From: CAVQFO01 sp963711725
Lineage (GTDB): Bacteria > Pseudomonadota > Gammaproteobacteria > Nitrococcales > Aquisalimonadaceae
Length of the DNA: 64,000 bases
Direction: 5' to 3'
NCBI GenBank assembly: GCA_963711725.1
Contig: CAVQFO010000023.1
Coordinates: 62,001-126,000 of the forward strand
A program made the position numbers and the translations under genes. Position 1 is the stretch's first letter, and every line of letters begins with the position of its first letter. Below, in pieces: positions 8,798-17,904 of this stretch. A model generated the notes under the pieces. It saw only the letters and a list, made by a program, of their open reading frames with translations. It was not told where the DNA came from and searched no databases.

Positions 8798-9523
8798 ATG
8801 GTCGTGCAGAGAGACATCAAAGCGGTCCTCTTCGATCTTGACGGCACCCTTTTGGATACCGCCCCCGATCTCATCACCTGCGCAAATCTGCTCCTGCAGG
8901 AAAACCGCCGCGCCATTCTGCCGCCCGGCATGTACGCCCCCGTGGTGTCCCACGGCAGCGCCGCCATCATCCAGCGTTCGTTCAATCTGGCCCCGACCGA
9001 CCCCTGGGTGGAAGCGCTGCGGGAGCGGTTCCTGAACTTGTACCGGGAGCATGTAAGCCAACGCACGCGTCCGTTCGCGGGCATGTTGGAACTGGTGGAC
9101 GAATTGGACGCCCGGAGCGTGACCTGGGGCGTAGTCACCAACAAACCCGCTTGGCTGACGAACCCCCTGCTGCGCGACTTGTCCCTGCACAAACGCGCCG
9201 CCTGCATCGTCTCCGGCGACACCCTCCCCTACCGCAAGCCCCATCCCGCGCCGGTGCAACACGCCTGCAAGCAAATCGGAGTCGCCCCGGAAAACACCAT
9301 CCTGGTCGGAGACGCCATGCGTGACGTCGAGGCCGGCAAAGCTGCCGGCCTGCTCACCCTGGTTGCCCTGTTCGGCTACATCACCGGCGAAGACGACCCC
9401 TATAGATGGGGCGCGGACGGCCTGCTCGGCCACCCCAGCGAGCTGCTGCGCTGGCTGACCCCGGAAGACCAGCTCCAACAAAGCTTCTGCCCGCTTCCAC
9501 CCCAAATAGTCAGCGTCGGCTGA
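8798..9523 (+). CDS. gph: Phosphoglycolate phosphatase (HAD superfamily)
   Basis: HAD hydrolase that dephosphorylates 2-phosphoglycolate; its partnership with ubiG is conserved in Gammaproteobacteria. Motif I is LFDLDGTLLDTAPDL with the nucleophile Asp and acid/base Asp. The helical cap carries VSHGSAAIIQRSF. Motif II Thr/Asn is in WGVVTNKPAWLT, the motif III Lys in YRKPHPAP and motif IV in ILVGDAMRDVEAGKAAG. 241 residues from the ATG at 8798. Some ubiG-linked members may act on other small phosphates. Confidence 0.9.
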   Translation: MVVQRDIKAVLFDLDGTLLDTAPDLITCANLLLQENRRAILPPGMYAPVVSHGSAAIIQRSFNLAPTDPWVEALRERFLNLYREHVSQRTRPFAGMLELVDELDARSVTWGVVTNKPAWLTNPLLRDLSLHKRAACIVSGDTLPYRKPHPAPVQHACKQIGVAPENTILVGDAMRDVEAGKAAGLLTLVALFGYITGEDDPYRWGADGLLGHPSELLRWLTPEDQLQQSFCPLPPQIVSVG

Positions 9524-9530
9524 TCGCGAC

Positions 9531-9550
9531 AGGCCGGCTTCCGGCCTTTC
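9531..9550 (+). terminator. Hairpin terminator after gph
   Basis: AGGCCGG-CTT-CCGGCCT followed by TTC forms a perfect 7-bp GC-rich stem eight bases after the gph stop. The T-run is short. Confidence 0.45.
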
Positions 9551-9788
9551 AAGGAGCACTACAGCCGATCAGGGCCTGATTCAGCAGAGCCCGCCGACGG
9601 TTGAGCCGGTCCGTTGTAAGCAAAGGTTTTCCTTCAACCTCCGTGCAACTCTGTGTCCTCTGTAGTTGATGCTTTTCGATTCGTTTCTATGGAGTCCAAA
9701 GCATCGCCAGAGCGCAGCGAAACCCGTCCCCCCATTCCGTTTCACGCTCGCACCGCGCCGCCGGTTCAGGCATCATTGGCGCCCACGT

Positions 9789-10655
9789 ATGAACCCTCAA
9801 CTGTATTGCCACAACAAGGTCGCCCCGCGCGGTTCCAGCCTCCACTACGCCCTGCTGTTTACACCGCAGGTACATCGCGAGGCCCTGGAGGCCGTGCATG
9901 CCTACTACAAGGAAGTCACCGAGATCATCCCCGAGTGCAGCGACCCGGGCGTGGCCCGAGTCAAGCTGAACTGGTGGCGCGAGGAGCTGGCGCGCCTGTT
10001 CGACGGCGCCGGCCGCCACCCGGTCAGCCAGGCGCTGGCGCCGACGGTGGAGCGTCATGGGCTGGCCAAGGAGTACTTCGAGGAAATCATCGACGGTACG
10101 GAGATGGACCTGGACTACGGACTGTATCCCAGCTTCCGGGAGCTTTCCGTCTACTGCCACCGTCTGGGCGGTTCCCTGACACACTTGTCAGTGGAAATCT
10201 GCGGCTACGACGATCGCAACACCGTGCGGTATGCCCACGACCTGGGCATGGGCCTGCAACTGACCCGCCTGCTGCGCGGGACCCGGAACAACGCCCACGC
10301 CGGCCGGATCTACATCCCGGAAGACGAGCTGCAGGCCGCCGGCGTGACTCGCGGCGATCTTCTGGCACCGCAGACTTCGGAACGACTTCGCGACCTGTTC
10401 AAGGCCCAGGCCGACCGCGCGCGCGATTTCTTCGACAAGGCGCTGGAGCGCATCCCCACCGCGGATCGCCATGCCCAGCGTGTCGGTCTGATCCTCATGG
10501 CGCTGTACCGCGAGCAGTTGGATGCCATGGAGGAAGACGGCTTCCACCTCCTGGAGCAGTCCACCCGACTCACGCCGCTTCGAAAATTCTGGCTGGCCTG
10601 GCGCACCGCGCGCCGCCAAAAACGTCTGAAAACCCCTAACGGATCGAACCCATGA
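9789..10655 (+). CDS. Squalene/phytoene synthase family protein lacking the Asp motifs
   Basis: A 288-residue all-helical isoprenoid-synthase-fold protein. Family landmarks are HYALLFTPQVHREALEAVHAYYKEV, ARVKLNWWREELARLFDG, VYCHRLGGSLTHLSVEICG, LGMGLQLTRLLRG and GRIYIPEDEL. The two Asp-rich Mg-diphosphate motifs are changed: the first reads KEVTEIIPE and the second reads LRGTRNNAHAG, where active enzymes have a DVGED-type motif. Prenyl coupling activity is therefore doubtful. By analogy it may be a pseudoenzyme like the mitochondrial assembly factor NDUFAF6, a member of this family. Start chosen at MNPQLYCHNKV; the longer frame upstream is poorly conserved. Its stop overlaps the yciK start by four bases. 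Confidence 0.82.
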   Translation: MNPQLYCHNKVAPRGSSLHYALLFTPQVHREALEAVHAYYKEVTEIIPECSDPGVARVKLNWWREELARLFDGAGRHPVSQALAPTVERHGLAKEYFEEIIDGTEMDLDYGLYPSFRELSVYCHRLGGSLTHLSVEICGYDDRNTVRYAHDLGMGLQLTRLLRGTRNNAHAGRIYIPEDELQAAGVTRGDLLAPQTSERLRDLFKAQADRARDFFDKALERIPTADRHAQRVGLILMALYREQLDAMEEDGFHLLEQSTRLTPLRKFWLAWRTARRQKRLKTPNGSNP

Positions 10656-11461
10656 CGCAATCGTCCACATCCGGCGCACAGCCGATCCCGTCCGATTATT
10701 CCCCAGCCGCCGACCTGCTCGCCGGCCGCGTGGTCCTGGTAACCGGCGCCGCCGATGGCCTGGGCCGGGCGACCGCTATCGCGGCCGCCACTCACGGCGC
10801 CACGGTGATCCTGCTGGACAAGGACATCAAGCGCATGGAGCAGGTCTACGACGAGATCGAAAATGCCGGAGCGCCGCAGCCCGCCATCTACCCCATGAAC
10901 CTGGAAGGGGCGGCTCCCAACGACTACATGGAACTGGCCACGGTGATCGGCCAGCAGTTCGGCCGCCTGGATGCCTTGGTGCTCAACGCGGCGGGTGTGG
11001 GCGAACCCAGCCCCATCGACCAGTACGACGCCGAGGTCTGGTGTCGAACGCTCCACTTGAACGTGAACGGCAGCTTCTTCCTGACCCAGGCCTGCCTGCC
11101 GCTGCTCAACGCCTCGGAGGATGCCCGGGTGATCTTCGTCAGCGACACCGTGGGGCGCAAGGGCCGTGCCTTCTGGGGCGCCTACGGGGTATCGAAGTTC
11201 GCCATAGAAGGACTGATGCAGATCCTGGCCGATGAGGTCGAGTACACCGGCAAACTCCGGGTGAACAGCCTGGACCCGGGTCCGGCACTCACGCGCTTGC
11301 GGCGCAAGGCCTACCCCGCCGAGCCCATGGAAACGCTGCCGCGCCCGGAAGACCTTACGCCGGCCTTTCTCTATCTGCTCGGTCCGGAAAGCCGGCACCT
11401 GCACGGCCAGGCCCTGACCGTTCCCGGCGCGAAAGGCCCATCCGCTAACATGAATGCCTAA
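10652..11461 (+). CDS. yciK: YciK-family short-chain dehydrogenase/reductase
   Basis: A 269-residue SDR. It has the cofactor glycine motif VTGAADGLGRATA, NAAGVGEPSPI, active-site serine in IFVSDTVGRKGRA and the YxxxK pair in YGVSKFAIEG. The LRVNSLDPGPALTRLRRKAYP segment is characteristic of YciK. The substrate of YciK is not established. The ATGA overlap with the preceding synthase-like gene indicates translational coupling. Confidence 0.9.
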   Translation: MTQSSTSGAQPIPSDYSPAADLLAGRVVLVTGAADGLGRATAIAAATHGATVILLDKDIKRMEQVYDEIENAGAPQPAIYPMNLEGAAPNDYMELATVIGQQFGRLDALVLNAAGVGEPSPIDQYDAEVWCRTLHLNVNGSFFLTQACLPLLNASEDARVIFVSDTVGRKGRAFWGAYGVSKFAIEGLMQILADEVEYTGKLRVNSLDPGPALTRLRRKAYPAEPMETLPRPEDLTPAFLYLLGPESRHLHGQALTVPGAKGPSANMNA

Positions 11462-11586
11462 TCAGCGCCCCAAGCTATACTTGAGCGAATCATCAATGTT
11501 TAGAACTGGCTCACAGAAGCCGGATCGCCACGGAGCTAGCTTGACTTCGAGGCAGTCAATTCCACCTTTAGTTGAGTTTAACAATC

Positions 11587-12033
11587 ATGACGGAAGCGCT
11601 TAATCTCGCAAATGTTATCGAATCCGAACACCGGCTGGCGCTCCTGGAAACGGAACAACCGGAACGGGTCGTCGAACACTTCAAGCGTCTGACGCTGACC
11701 ACCGGCCGAGCCGTGTACGGCTGGTCTCCCAACGACGGCCTCTATCGCCTTGGCAGCGAAAGGATTTTCATCCCGTACACCCGGACTCTTCCGGATGCAC
11801 TGAGCTACGTGGCGGCCAGCCGTCACTACGGCATCTACGTGCTTCGCGGAATCGGCGACCAGTTGAGCAAGAATGCGGTCAAGCAGGCGCTCACCCGTGT
11901 TCTGAACAAGTCCGACGACACTCGCCGCCTCGTGATCGTGCTGGACCATGATGTGGATGTACCCGAGGATCTGGAATCGTCCGTGGTGCGCATCCGCCAC
12001 AACGTGACGGCCGCACGCCAGGCCGGAACCTGA
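11587..12033 (+). CDS. Stand-alone domain resembling the N-terminus of Ycf46-type AAA ATPases
   Basis: A 148-residue soluble protein. The pattern of a strand plus EQPERVVEHFKRLTLTTGRAVYGWS, then YGIYVLRGIG, and RRLVIVLDHDVDVPEDLESSVVRIRH resembles the nucleotide-free N-terminal domain of Ycf46/26S-regulatory-subunit-like AAA ATPases. The AAA module that should follow (Walker A and B) is absent. A real terminator ends the gene at 12054, so it is a complete stand-alone unit. Function unknown; the similarity is from remembered patterns and needs profile confirmation. Start ATG at 11587; an in-frame TTG lies at 11572. Confidence 0.7.
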   Translation: MTEALNLANVIESEHRLALLETEQPERVVEHFKRLTLTTGRAVYGWSPNDGLYRLGSERIFIPYTRTLPDALSYVAASRHYGIYVLRGIGDQLSKNAVKQALTRVLNKSDDTRRLVIVLDHDVDVPEDLESSVVRIRHNVTAARQAGT

Positions 12034-12053
12034 GCGGGTAATCTCTGTACCCT

Positions 12054-12088
12054 CGCCCCCGGCTCGACGATTCGGCCGGGGGCGTTTT
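12054..12088 (+). terminator. Strong rho-independent terminator
   Basis: CGCCCCCGGC (12054-12063) pairs perfectly with GCCGGGGGCG (12075-12084) around an 11-base loop and is followed by TTTT. It ends the Ycf46-domain gene and faces the convergent DUF3999 gene. Confidence 0.8.
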
Positions 12089-12105
12089 CGAGAAGGACGG
12101 ATCCG

Positions 12106-13515
12106 TCAGAGGCCGTCTTCCATCTGGCGATAGAGCCGAAGCGCCATCAGGCCCAATACCCCCACGCCAACCAACAACACCGCCCAAAGCACAATTCGGC
12201 TCCAGGCCACGCCCGGCTCCGGCGGGCGCAAGCGCCCGGGGCCACCCAAGGGCACCCGCTCCCGCGCCTCGGCCTCCACCGCCCTGCTGAGTTGCCCCGC
12301 ATCCCGCAACGTCTTCACCAGGGCCGCGCTGTCGCCGGGATGATTCTTCAAGGAGGCATTCCCGAACGCCAACAAGAAAGGTCCTCGGCCGCGAGCCACC
12401 ACGTAGAGCTCGTGGGGCTGCCAACTCACCAGCAGCATGGGCGCTCCGGTACCCAGGCCACCGCCGGCATCCCCCACGGATATTCGCCAGTAGCGGTCAT
12501 CACCGGGCAATACCGAAACCGGCTTCGATCGCAACGTGCCTCCGTTGAGCTGAAGATCATAGGCAACGCCCTGGTAGCGCTGACGCCAAGCCGCCGCCGC
12601 GCTGGAGCGGCTCTCGATGAGCACTTCCACCAGGGTGTTGGGCTCCGGCAGCTTCAGACCCACCCGCCGGACCGGGAAATGCCCGCCGAGGTCGTAGTTG
12701 AAGACCGAGGATGACGCCTTTGCCGTCTCGCCCGCCTTGGCGGGTTCCGCGCTGATCTCCATCTGGCGCAGGCGCTCGCCCGGCGGTGCCGCACGCACAA
12801 ACGCCTCCACCCGGGTCAACTCGTAATCCCGGAGCGCGTCGGGCCAGGTGATACGGAGATAGCGGGCGTCCCCGGGGTCGATATCCACGGTATCCCGAGA
12901 CAGTTGCCGCCCGCGGTATTCCAGATCGGCAATCGTTCCCTTCGCATCCAGGGCATGCCACTGATCCAGGCTCTGGCTGGCCTCGACCGTCAAAGGCACC
13001 ACAAAGCCCTGGGGTGCGGGCCGGCCGTCGGCGACCTGCCAATGCAGTTTCAACTCCACGTTCGCAGCGCCGCGCACGGATTTGGGCAAGCGGGAAAGAT
13101 CCAGCAAGTAAGCGCCCACGGGGTTGTCCGGCGCGGCATCGCCACGCTCCACCCGGACCACGTTGCCGTCGCCGTTGGTCACGACGGAAACCGTCCCGCC
13201 CTTCCCTTCACCGGATTTCGGCGCCAACGGAAAAATGGGAAGATCGCGAGCCTGCACCTCACCGGTACCGCCCGGCGGCGTTTCCTCCAGACTGTAAGGC
13301 GCCACTTGGCTGTCCGCGTTGAACACACGCAGGTCCGCCAAATCCGGGGACACCACGTCGCGATACACCGTCTCCGGGAGCGGGAGGCGATAAAGCGTTG
13401 CGTCCGGTGGCGCGGCAAGCCTGATTCCGTAGGCGAAATCGTTCGGCGTCAGGGAATCCGCCCCGGCGGCTCCCGCCAAAAGCATCAGCAAAAGCAACCA
13501 TCCTGCGCGGCTCAT
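12106..13515 (-). CDS. DUF3999 family membrane-anchored periplasmic protein
   Basis: A 469-residue protein with a signal peptide (WLLLLMLLAGAAGADS). A large beta-rich extracytoplasmic region contains LPETVYRDVVSPDLADLRVFN, DARYLRITWPD and FNYDLGGHFPVRRV, and a single C-terminal helix (IVLWAVLLVGVGVLGLMALRLYR) anchors it. DUF3999 genes normally sit beside DUF2339 membrane-protein genes. Here the partner upstream overlaps by four bases but is badly damaged, so this gene may have lost its partner. Function is unknown; a cell-envelope role is likely from topology. Confidence 0.87.
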   Translation of the reverse strand: MSRAGWLLLLMLLAGAAGADSLTPNDFAYGIRLAAPPDATLYRLPLPETVYRDVVSPDLADLRVFNADSQVAPYSLEETPPGGTGEVQARDLPIFPLAPKSGEGKGGTVSVVTNGDGNVVRVERGDAAPDNPVGAYLLDLSRLPKSVRGAANVELKLHWQVADGRPAPQGFVVPLTVEASQSLDQWHALDAKGTIADLEYRGRQLSRDTVDIDPGDARYLRITWPDALRDYELTRVEAFVRAAPPGERLRQMEISAEPAKAGETAKASSSVFNYDLGGHFPVRRVGLKLPEPNTLVEVLIESRSSAAAAWRQRYQGVAYDLQLNGGTLRSKPVSVLPGDDRYWRISVGDAGGGLGTGAPMLLVSWQPHELYVVARGRGPFLLAFGNASLKNHPGDSAALVKTLRDAGQLSRAVEAEARERVPLGGPGRLRPPEPGVAWSRIVLWAVLLVGVGVLGLMALRLYRQMEDGL

Positions 13516-14217
13516 GGACCCGGCTCCGAAGTACGGCGCGGCGGCAGCGGCGAGAAGTAACCGATCACCAACGTCATCACACCCACCAGAAGGAAAGAGA
13601 CTATTCGCGCCACCGTACCTACACCCGACAAATCCACCAAGAAGAGCTCCACAATTACCACACCCAGCAACGCCGCGCCGGCAAACCAGCCCGGCCGCAA
13701 CCCACGCCGCGCGGACACGGCCATGATACCCAGCGCCGCCGCAGTCCAGAACACGGAAAGCGTCGTTTGGAACACTGCGGAACCGAAGAGCCCTCCCGCC
13801 GTGTAGGGCACTCGTGCCCAAGCGTGAGCCGAGCGTGCCAGTACTGTTGTGGCCAAGATGAACACGGCGGCGCCCCCGGTTCGGGCCGTGCGGCGGATCC
13901 AGCATTGGGCGGTTCGCTCCACGCGGGCTTCGAGATAGGTGGCGTCGCGGGATCGGTCGCGGAGGCGGGTGCGGTAGGCTCGCCCGGTGGCTCCTCGGCG
14001 TCCGGGCGCGTCCGAGACCCGGGAGAGTCTCCCGCGTCACGCCGCGGCGCTCCAAAGCGTCCAGTCGCAGCCCGACCAGGCGCAGCTCCTCCTTGAGCTC
14101 CCGCTGCATCCAGAACAGCGCTCCGACCACAAAGCCGATGGCGACCCCGTCCCAGCGGAGCAGAAAGAAACCGACCGCTGCCCCAATCAACCCCATAACC
14201 ACGAACAACAGGCTCAT
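13512..14217 (-). pseudogene. Collapsed DUF2339 membrane protein gene
   Basis: Two ends of one DUF2339 protein lie next to each other with the middle missing. The N-terminus starts at 14217 (SLLFVVMGLIGAAVGFFLL, then the helical RELKEELRLVGLRLDALERR). It runs into a Pro/Ala linker readable in another frame (EEPPGEPTAPASATDPATPP). At about 13880 the sequence jumps to the last transmembrane block (RVPYTAGGLFGSAVFQTTLS, LFLVDLSGVGTVARIVSFLL, VIGYFSPLPPR). Family members are roughly 800-1000 residues, so some 600 residues with most membrane helices are gone. Frame changes accompany the junction. This is true decay, or an assembly collapse across repetitive hydrophobic sequence. Confidence 0.75.
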
Positions 14218-14353
14218 GGCATCTCCATTGTTGTTGTCGTTTTCATTCCCTTGCCGGACGGAACGCCCGCCTGTTCCCAATGCTACCTGCTTTGACGAGG
14301 CCCTGCCCTCGGCCCCTCGACAGAAAATGACTCAACGGCCCTTGATTTTTTGC

Positions 14354-14362
14354 TGCAATGCA
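14354..14362 (+). promoter_or_regulatory. TGCAWTGCA operator before phasin 1
   Basis: TGCAATGCA, a palindrome around one central base, lies 55 bases before the phasin 1 start. The same nonamer occurs twice before phasin 2. TGC/GCA palindromes are the type of site bound by PhaR, the repressor of phasin genes; assignment to PhaR is inference. Confidence 0.55.
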
Positions 14363-14416
14363 CCATTATTAGTAGTAGGAGAGATCAGTCATCGACGTCA
14401 TAGGGAGGTAACTACC

Positions 14417-14779
14417 ATGGCAAACGAAGGATTCTTCAAGACGTGGAATGAGCAGGTCGAAAAGCTTGGCCTCGGCTTCGAGCCGGCACGCAAGGCGGCT
14501 GCCTTGGGTGTGGACCATCTGGAAAAGTTGGTCGCGCTGCAGCTCGATGCCGCCCAGGCCTACGCTGAACTGGCGGTGGGTGAAGCCCGTGCCGCTCTGG
14601 ACGTCAGGGACGCCAATGGCCTGCAGGCTTACGTGAAGCGCCAACAGGACGTGGCCAAGACGGTCAATGAGCGCGTCAAGGGCGACGCCGACAAGGTCAT
14701 GTCGTTGAACCGCAACTTCGTGGACCAGATCGGCCAAGTCGCCAAGCCCAAACCGGCGAAGGCCGCAAAGGCGAGCTGA
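14417..14779 (+). CDS. Phasin family protein (paralogue 1)
   Basis: A 120-residue amphipathic helical protein expected to coat polyhydroxyalkanoate granules. Signature segments are KTWNEQVEKLGLGFEPARKAA, LGVDHLEKLVALQLDAAQAYAELAVGEARAAL, and ANGLQAYVKRQQDVAKTVNERVKGDADKV. The tail is Lys/Ala-rich (KPKPAKAAKAS). It is closely related to the second phasin at 18001. A GGGAGGT ribosome site lies eight bases before the ATG. It has its own operator and terminator, so it is likely monocistronic and strongly expressed. Confidence 0.9.
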   Translation: MANEGFFKTWNEQVEKLGLGFEPARKAAALGVDHLEKLVALQLDAAQAYAELAVGEARAALDVRDANGLQAYVKRQQDVAKTVNERVKGDADKVMSLNRNFVDQIGQVAKPKPAKAAKAS

Positions 14780-14817
14780 TCGAGCCGTAGCGCGGGTCCA
14801 ACCAACCCGCCCCGCAA

Positions 14818-14850
14818 AGGCCGCCGGATCGATCCGGCGGCCTCTTTATT
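14818..14850 (+). terminator. Terminator after phasin 1
   Basis: A perfect palindrome with 13-base arms (14818-14830 and 14831-14843) followed by CTTTATT. The central four bases must form the loop. It ends the phasin 1 transcript. Confidence 0.75.
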
Positions 14851-14986
14851 GGCCGTCGCCCGGACATCTATCGGCCCCGCTTTGACCCACCGGCCGCGGC
14901 CCTGCAAAATACCCGTCCAACTACGCCCCGAAATTCAGAATTCCTGCCAAGGATGGGAGGACAATGCGAAACGGAGCCACGGAGTC

Positions 14987-16866
14987 ATGATCGGCTCAAC
15001 GCCGCAACCCGCCACGCCGCCTTCTGGCGACCAACTCGCCGACGTTCTTCACGACGTCTTCGGCTACACCGAATTCCGGGGCCGTCAGCGCGAAATCATC
15101 GATACCGTAATCGCGGGCCGCAACGCCCTGGTTCTCATGCCCACCGGCGGCGGCAAATCGCTGTGCTATCAGGTTCCTGCACTGATTCGGGACGGCATGG
15201 CCGTCGTGGTCTCGCCGCTGATCGCGCTGATGCAGGACCAGGTGGAGGCCCTGCGCCAGAACGGCGTGCGCGCCGCCTATCTGAACTCCTCCCTGGCGCC
15301 GGCCGAAGCCCGGGCCGTGGAACGGGCCGTGGCCGCGGGCGAACTGGACCTGTTGTACATGGCGCCCGAGCGCTTGTTGAGCGAACGTTCCCAGGCCATG
15401 CTGGAACGAGCCCCCGGCCTGGCATTGTTCGCCATCGACGAAGCGCACTGCGTTTCCCAATGGGGGCACGATTTCCGACCGGAATACATTCAGCTCGGAA
15501 CGTTGTGCGAGCGATTCCCCCACATCCCGCGCATCGCCCTGACCGCCACCGCCGACGAGCGCACCCGGCGCGAGATCCGTGACCGACTCTTCCCGGACCA
15601 GTGCCGGGAGTTCATCGCCAGCTTCGACCGGCCCAATATCCGCTACCGGGTCGGCCTCAAACAACGCGCGAAAGACCAACTTCTTCAGTTCATCCGCGAG
15701 GAACATGCCGGCGAGGCGGGCATCGTCTATTGCATGTCCCGCAAGCGCACCGAGGAGACGGCGTCCTGGCTGACGGGCAAGGCGTCGCCGCCCTGCCCTA
15801 TCACGCCGGCCTGGCCGCCGACGTACGCCAGGACCATCAGGAGCGGTTCCTCAAGGAGGAAGGGCTGGTGATCGTCGCCACGGTGGCCTTCGGCATGGGC
15901 ATCGACAAACCCGACGTGCGTTTCGTCGCTCACCTGGATCTGCCGAAGAACATCGAGGCCTACTACCAGGAGACCGGCCGCGCCGGCCGCGACGGCCTGG
16001 CCGCCGACGCCTGGCTGGTCTACGGCCTCCAGGATGTCTACAACATCCGCCAGATGATCGCCTCATCCGAGGCCCATGAGCAGCACAAGCAGGTGGAACG
16101 CCAGCGCCTTGAGTCCCTGCTCGCCTATTGCGAGCTCTCCAGTTGCCGCCGTCAGACCCTGCTTCGATATTTCGGCGAAGAGCATGAGGGCGGTTGCGGC
16201 AACTGCGACAACTGCCTCACCCCGCCGGAGACCTGGGATGCCACGGAAGTTGCCCAGAAGGTCCTGTCCTGCGTCTACCGTACGGGCCAGCGCTTCGGTG
16301 CCGGGCACGTGGTGGACGTCCTCACTGGCAAAACGGACGACCGCATCCAGCGCCTGGGCCACGACCGCCAGAGCACCTTCGGCATCGGCAGCGATCGGCC
16401 GGTCTCGCTATGGCGCTCGGTCATCCGCCAGTTACTGGCCTACGGCTACCTGCAGACGGACCCGGACGGATACGGCACCCTGCGGCTGGACGATAGCTGC
16501 CGGGCCCTTCTGCGCGGAGAGGAAACGCTCACACTGCGGAAGGACACGGTCGAACAAAAACGCAAGGCCAAGACCACCACCGCCCGCCTGCGCGCTTCCC
16601 TGGAAGCCCAGGCCCACGACCCGATCCTGTGGGAGGCACTGCGGGAATGCCGCCGACGGATCGCCGACGAGGCGGGTGTACCACCTTATGTCATCTTCCA
16701 CGATGCCACGCTCCAGGCCATGGTTCAGTTTCAGCCGCAAACCCCGGACGAACTGTTCGAGCTCTCCGGCGTGGGCAAGAAGAAGCTGGAAAGCTATGGC
16801 GAGTCTTTCCTGAAGGTCATTCGGGAATTCGGCTCGGGTCAGGCAGCGCCCGAGGGCGCCGCCTGA
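14987..16866 (+). pseudogene. recQ: ATP-dependent DNA helicase RecQ, one frameshift
   Basis: 3'-5' helicase of recombination and replication-fork repair. Helicase motifs are Walker A MPTGGGKSLCYQ, the DEAH box with aromatic loop (FAIDEAHCVSQWGHDFRPEY), TATAD and VATVAFGMGIDKPDVRFV with YYQETGRAGRDG. The RecQ-C-terminal zinc-binding cysteines (CGNCDNC), winged helix and an HRDC domain (DELFELSGVGKKKLESYGESFL) follow. One base is missing near 15772: after EETASWLT the frame must change to give GQGVAALPYHAGL. Everything on both sides is normal, so the gene is probably intact in the cell. About 626 residues if repaired. Confidence 0.92.
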
Positions 16867-16874
16867 CGCGGCTC

Positions 16875-17532
16875 CTATTTCCGCAGCAACTTGAAGGCGT
16901 GGTCGCCGTTGAAGCCGCTTCGGAAGAAGTGGCTAATCCATACCATCGCCAGGGGCTCCAAATAACGCGAGGCCTGGATGCCGCCCGGTCGACCGCCGGC
17001 GGCCACCCCAGCTCCCGAACCAGGCCACTCACCTGTTGCTTGGCCCCTTCATCGTTGCCCGCGATGAACATATCCGGCTTCCCGTCGGGGAAACTCGGAT
17101 CGACCATGTGCGGATTACCGACGATGTTGAATGCCTTGACCACCTTCGCCGGAGGAAACCAACGCTTCACCTGTTCACCTGCCGAGTCCGTGAGGCCTAC
17201 GACCAACTCCGGTGGCTGGCCCTCGGCCACGAAACGCAGCGGGTTGGTTGGATCGATGACGACCTTGTCCGCAAACGAGCCAGGGCCAGCCATGTCCACA
17301 CCGCCTTCGGGATCCAGCCACTGCAAAAACCACCAATTCACCGAAACGAGCCGCTTCGCAAAGCTGACGACCCGCACGCCCCGTCCAGTGCGGCCTGCAG
17401 ATCGCGGGCCTTGTCAGAGCGGGGATCCCGCGTGCCGATCGCCACTTCGTGACCCTGGCCGGCAAACCATCCGGCAAGCACCCGGCCCCCAAGGGGAAGC
17501 TCACTCTCCAGCGTATCGCCGCACTTGACCAT
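16875..17532 (-). pseudogene. NAD(P)-binding F420-reductase-like oxidoreductase, multiply frameshifted
   Basis: Pieces of one NADPH-dependent F420 reductase-type protein are readable in three frames. They are GRVLAGWFAGQGHEVAIGTR near 17450, the run from ADKVVIDPTNPLRFVAEGQP through KAFNIVGNPHMVDPSFPDG (17000-17280), and the ending GGIQASRYLEPLAMVWISHF...HAFKLLRK with stop at 16875. At least three shifts are needed. The first Rossmann strand with its GxGxxG motif is not recognisable. To the right it abuts a LysR fragment at about 17497, suggesting a deletion junction. Enzymes of this family usually act on NADP with small substrates; few outside actinobacteria use F420. Confidence 0.75.
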
Positions 17533-17851
17533 CTCCTGGTCTCACCCCGTGGCGGCCGACAGGGCATCGTCGACGCCCAGCTCGGACGTCTCGGGCTGAC
17601 CCGGCGGGTCGCACTGAGCGTACCCCACTTCCTCATGGCGCCCGCGGTCGTCGCCGAATCGGATTTGATCGCGACTCTCCCCCGCGCGTAGCGCCCTTGT
17701 GTTCCCCCGCCTCATCCTCGTTGTAGCTCTTCTTCCGCCACACACTCTTCCCGGCTTCTCCGTCGCCATGACCTGGCACGAGCGGCAACACACCGATCCC
17801 GTACACCGCTGGCTCCGACAGCAACTGGTCAAAGTCGCCGCGCTCGTTTGA
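17497..17851 (+). pseudogene. C-terminal half of a LysR-type regulator
   Basis: The ligand-binding part of a LysR protein is readable: LTLQRIAALDHLLVSPRGGR, then LGLTRRVALSVPHFLMAPAV and VAESDLIATLPRA. After an in-frame stop at about 17692 and a frame change comes the typical end GFSVAMTWHERQHTDPVHRW (stop at 17851). The N-terminal winged-helix DNA-binding domain is absent; its place is taken by the truncated oxidoreductase on the opposite strand. It cannot act as a regulator and is a relic. Confidence 0.7.
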
Positions 17852-17904
17852 CGCCCGCCGACGCCTCTGGCCGACGAGCGGTAGCGCCTGACACGAGATG
17901 TTGT

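Noticed and set aside
12106..14280. A single 724-residue protein covering DUF2339 start and DUF3999
   Set aside because: The middle is an out-of-frame Arg/Pro/His stretch over the DUF2339 remnant. DUF3999 has its own signal peptide and start at 13515.
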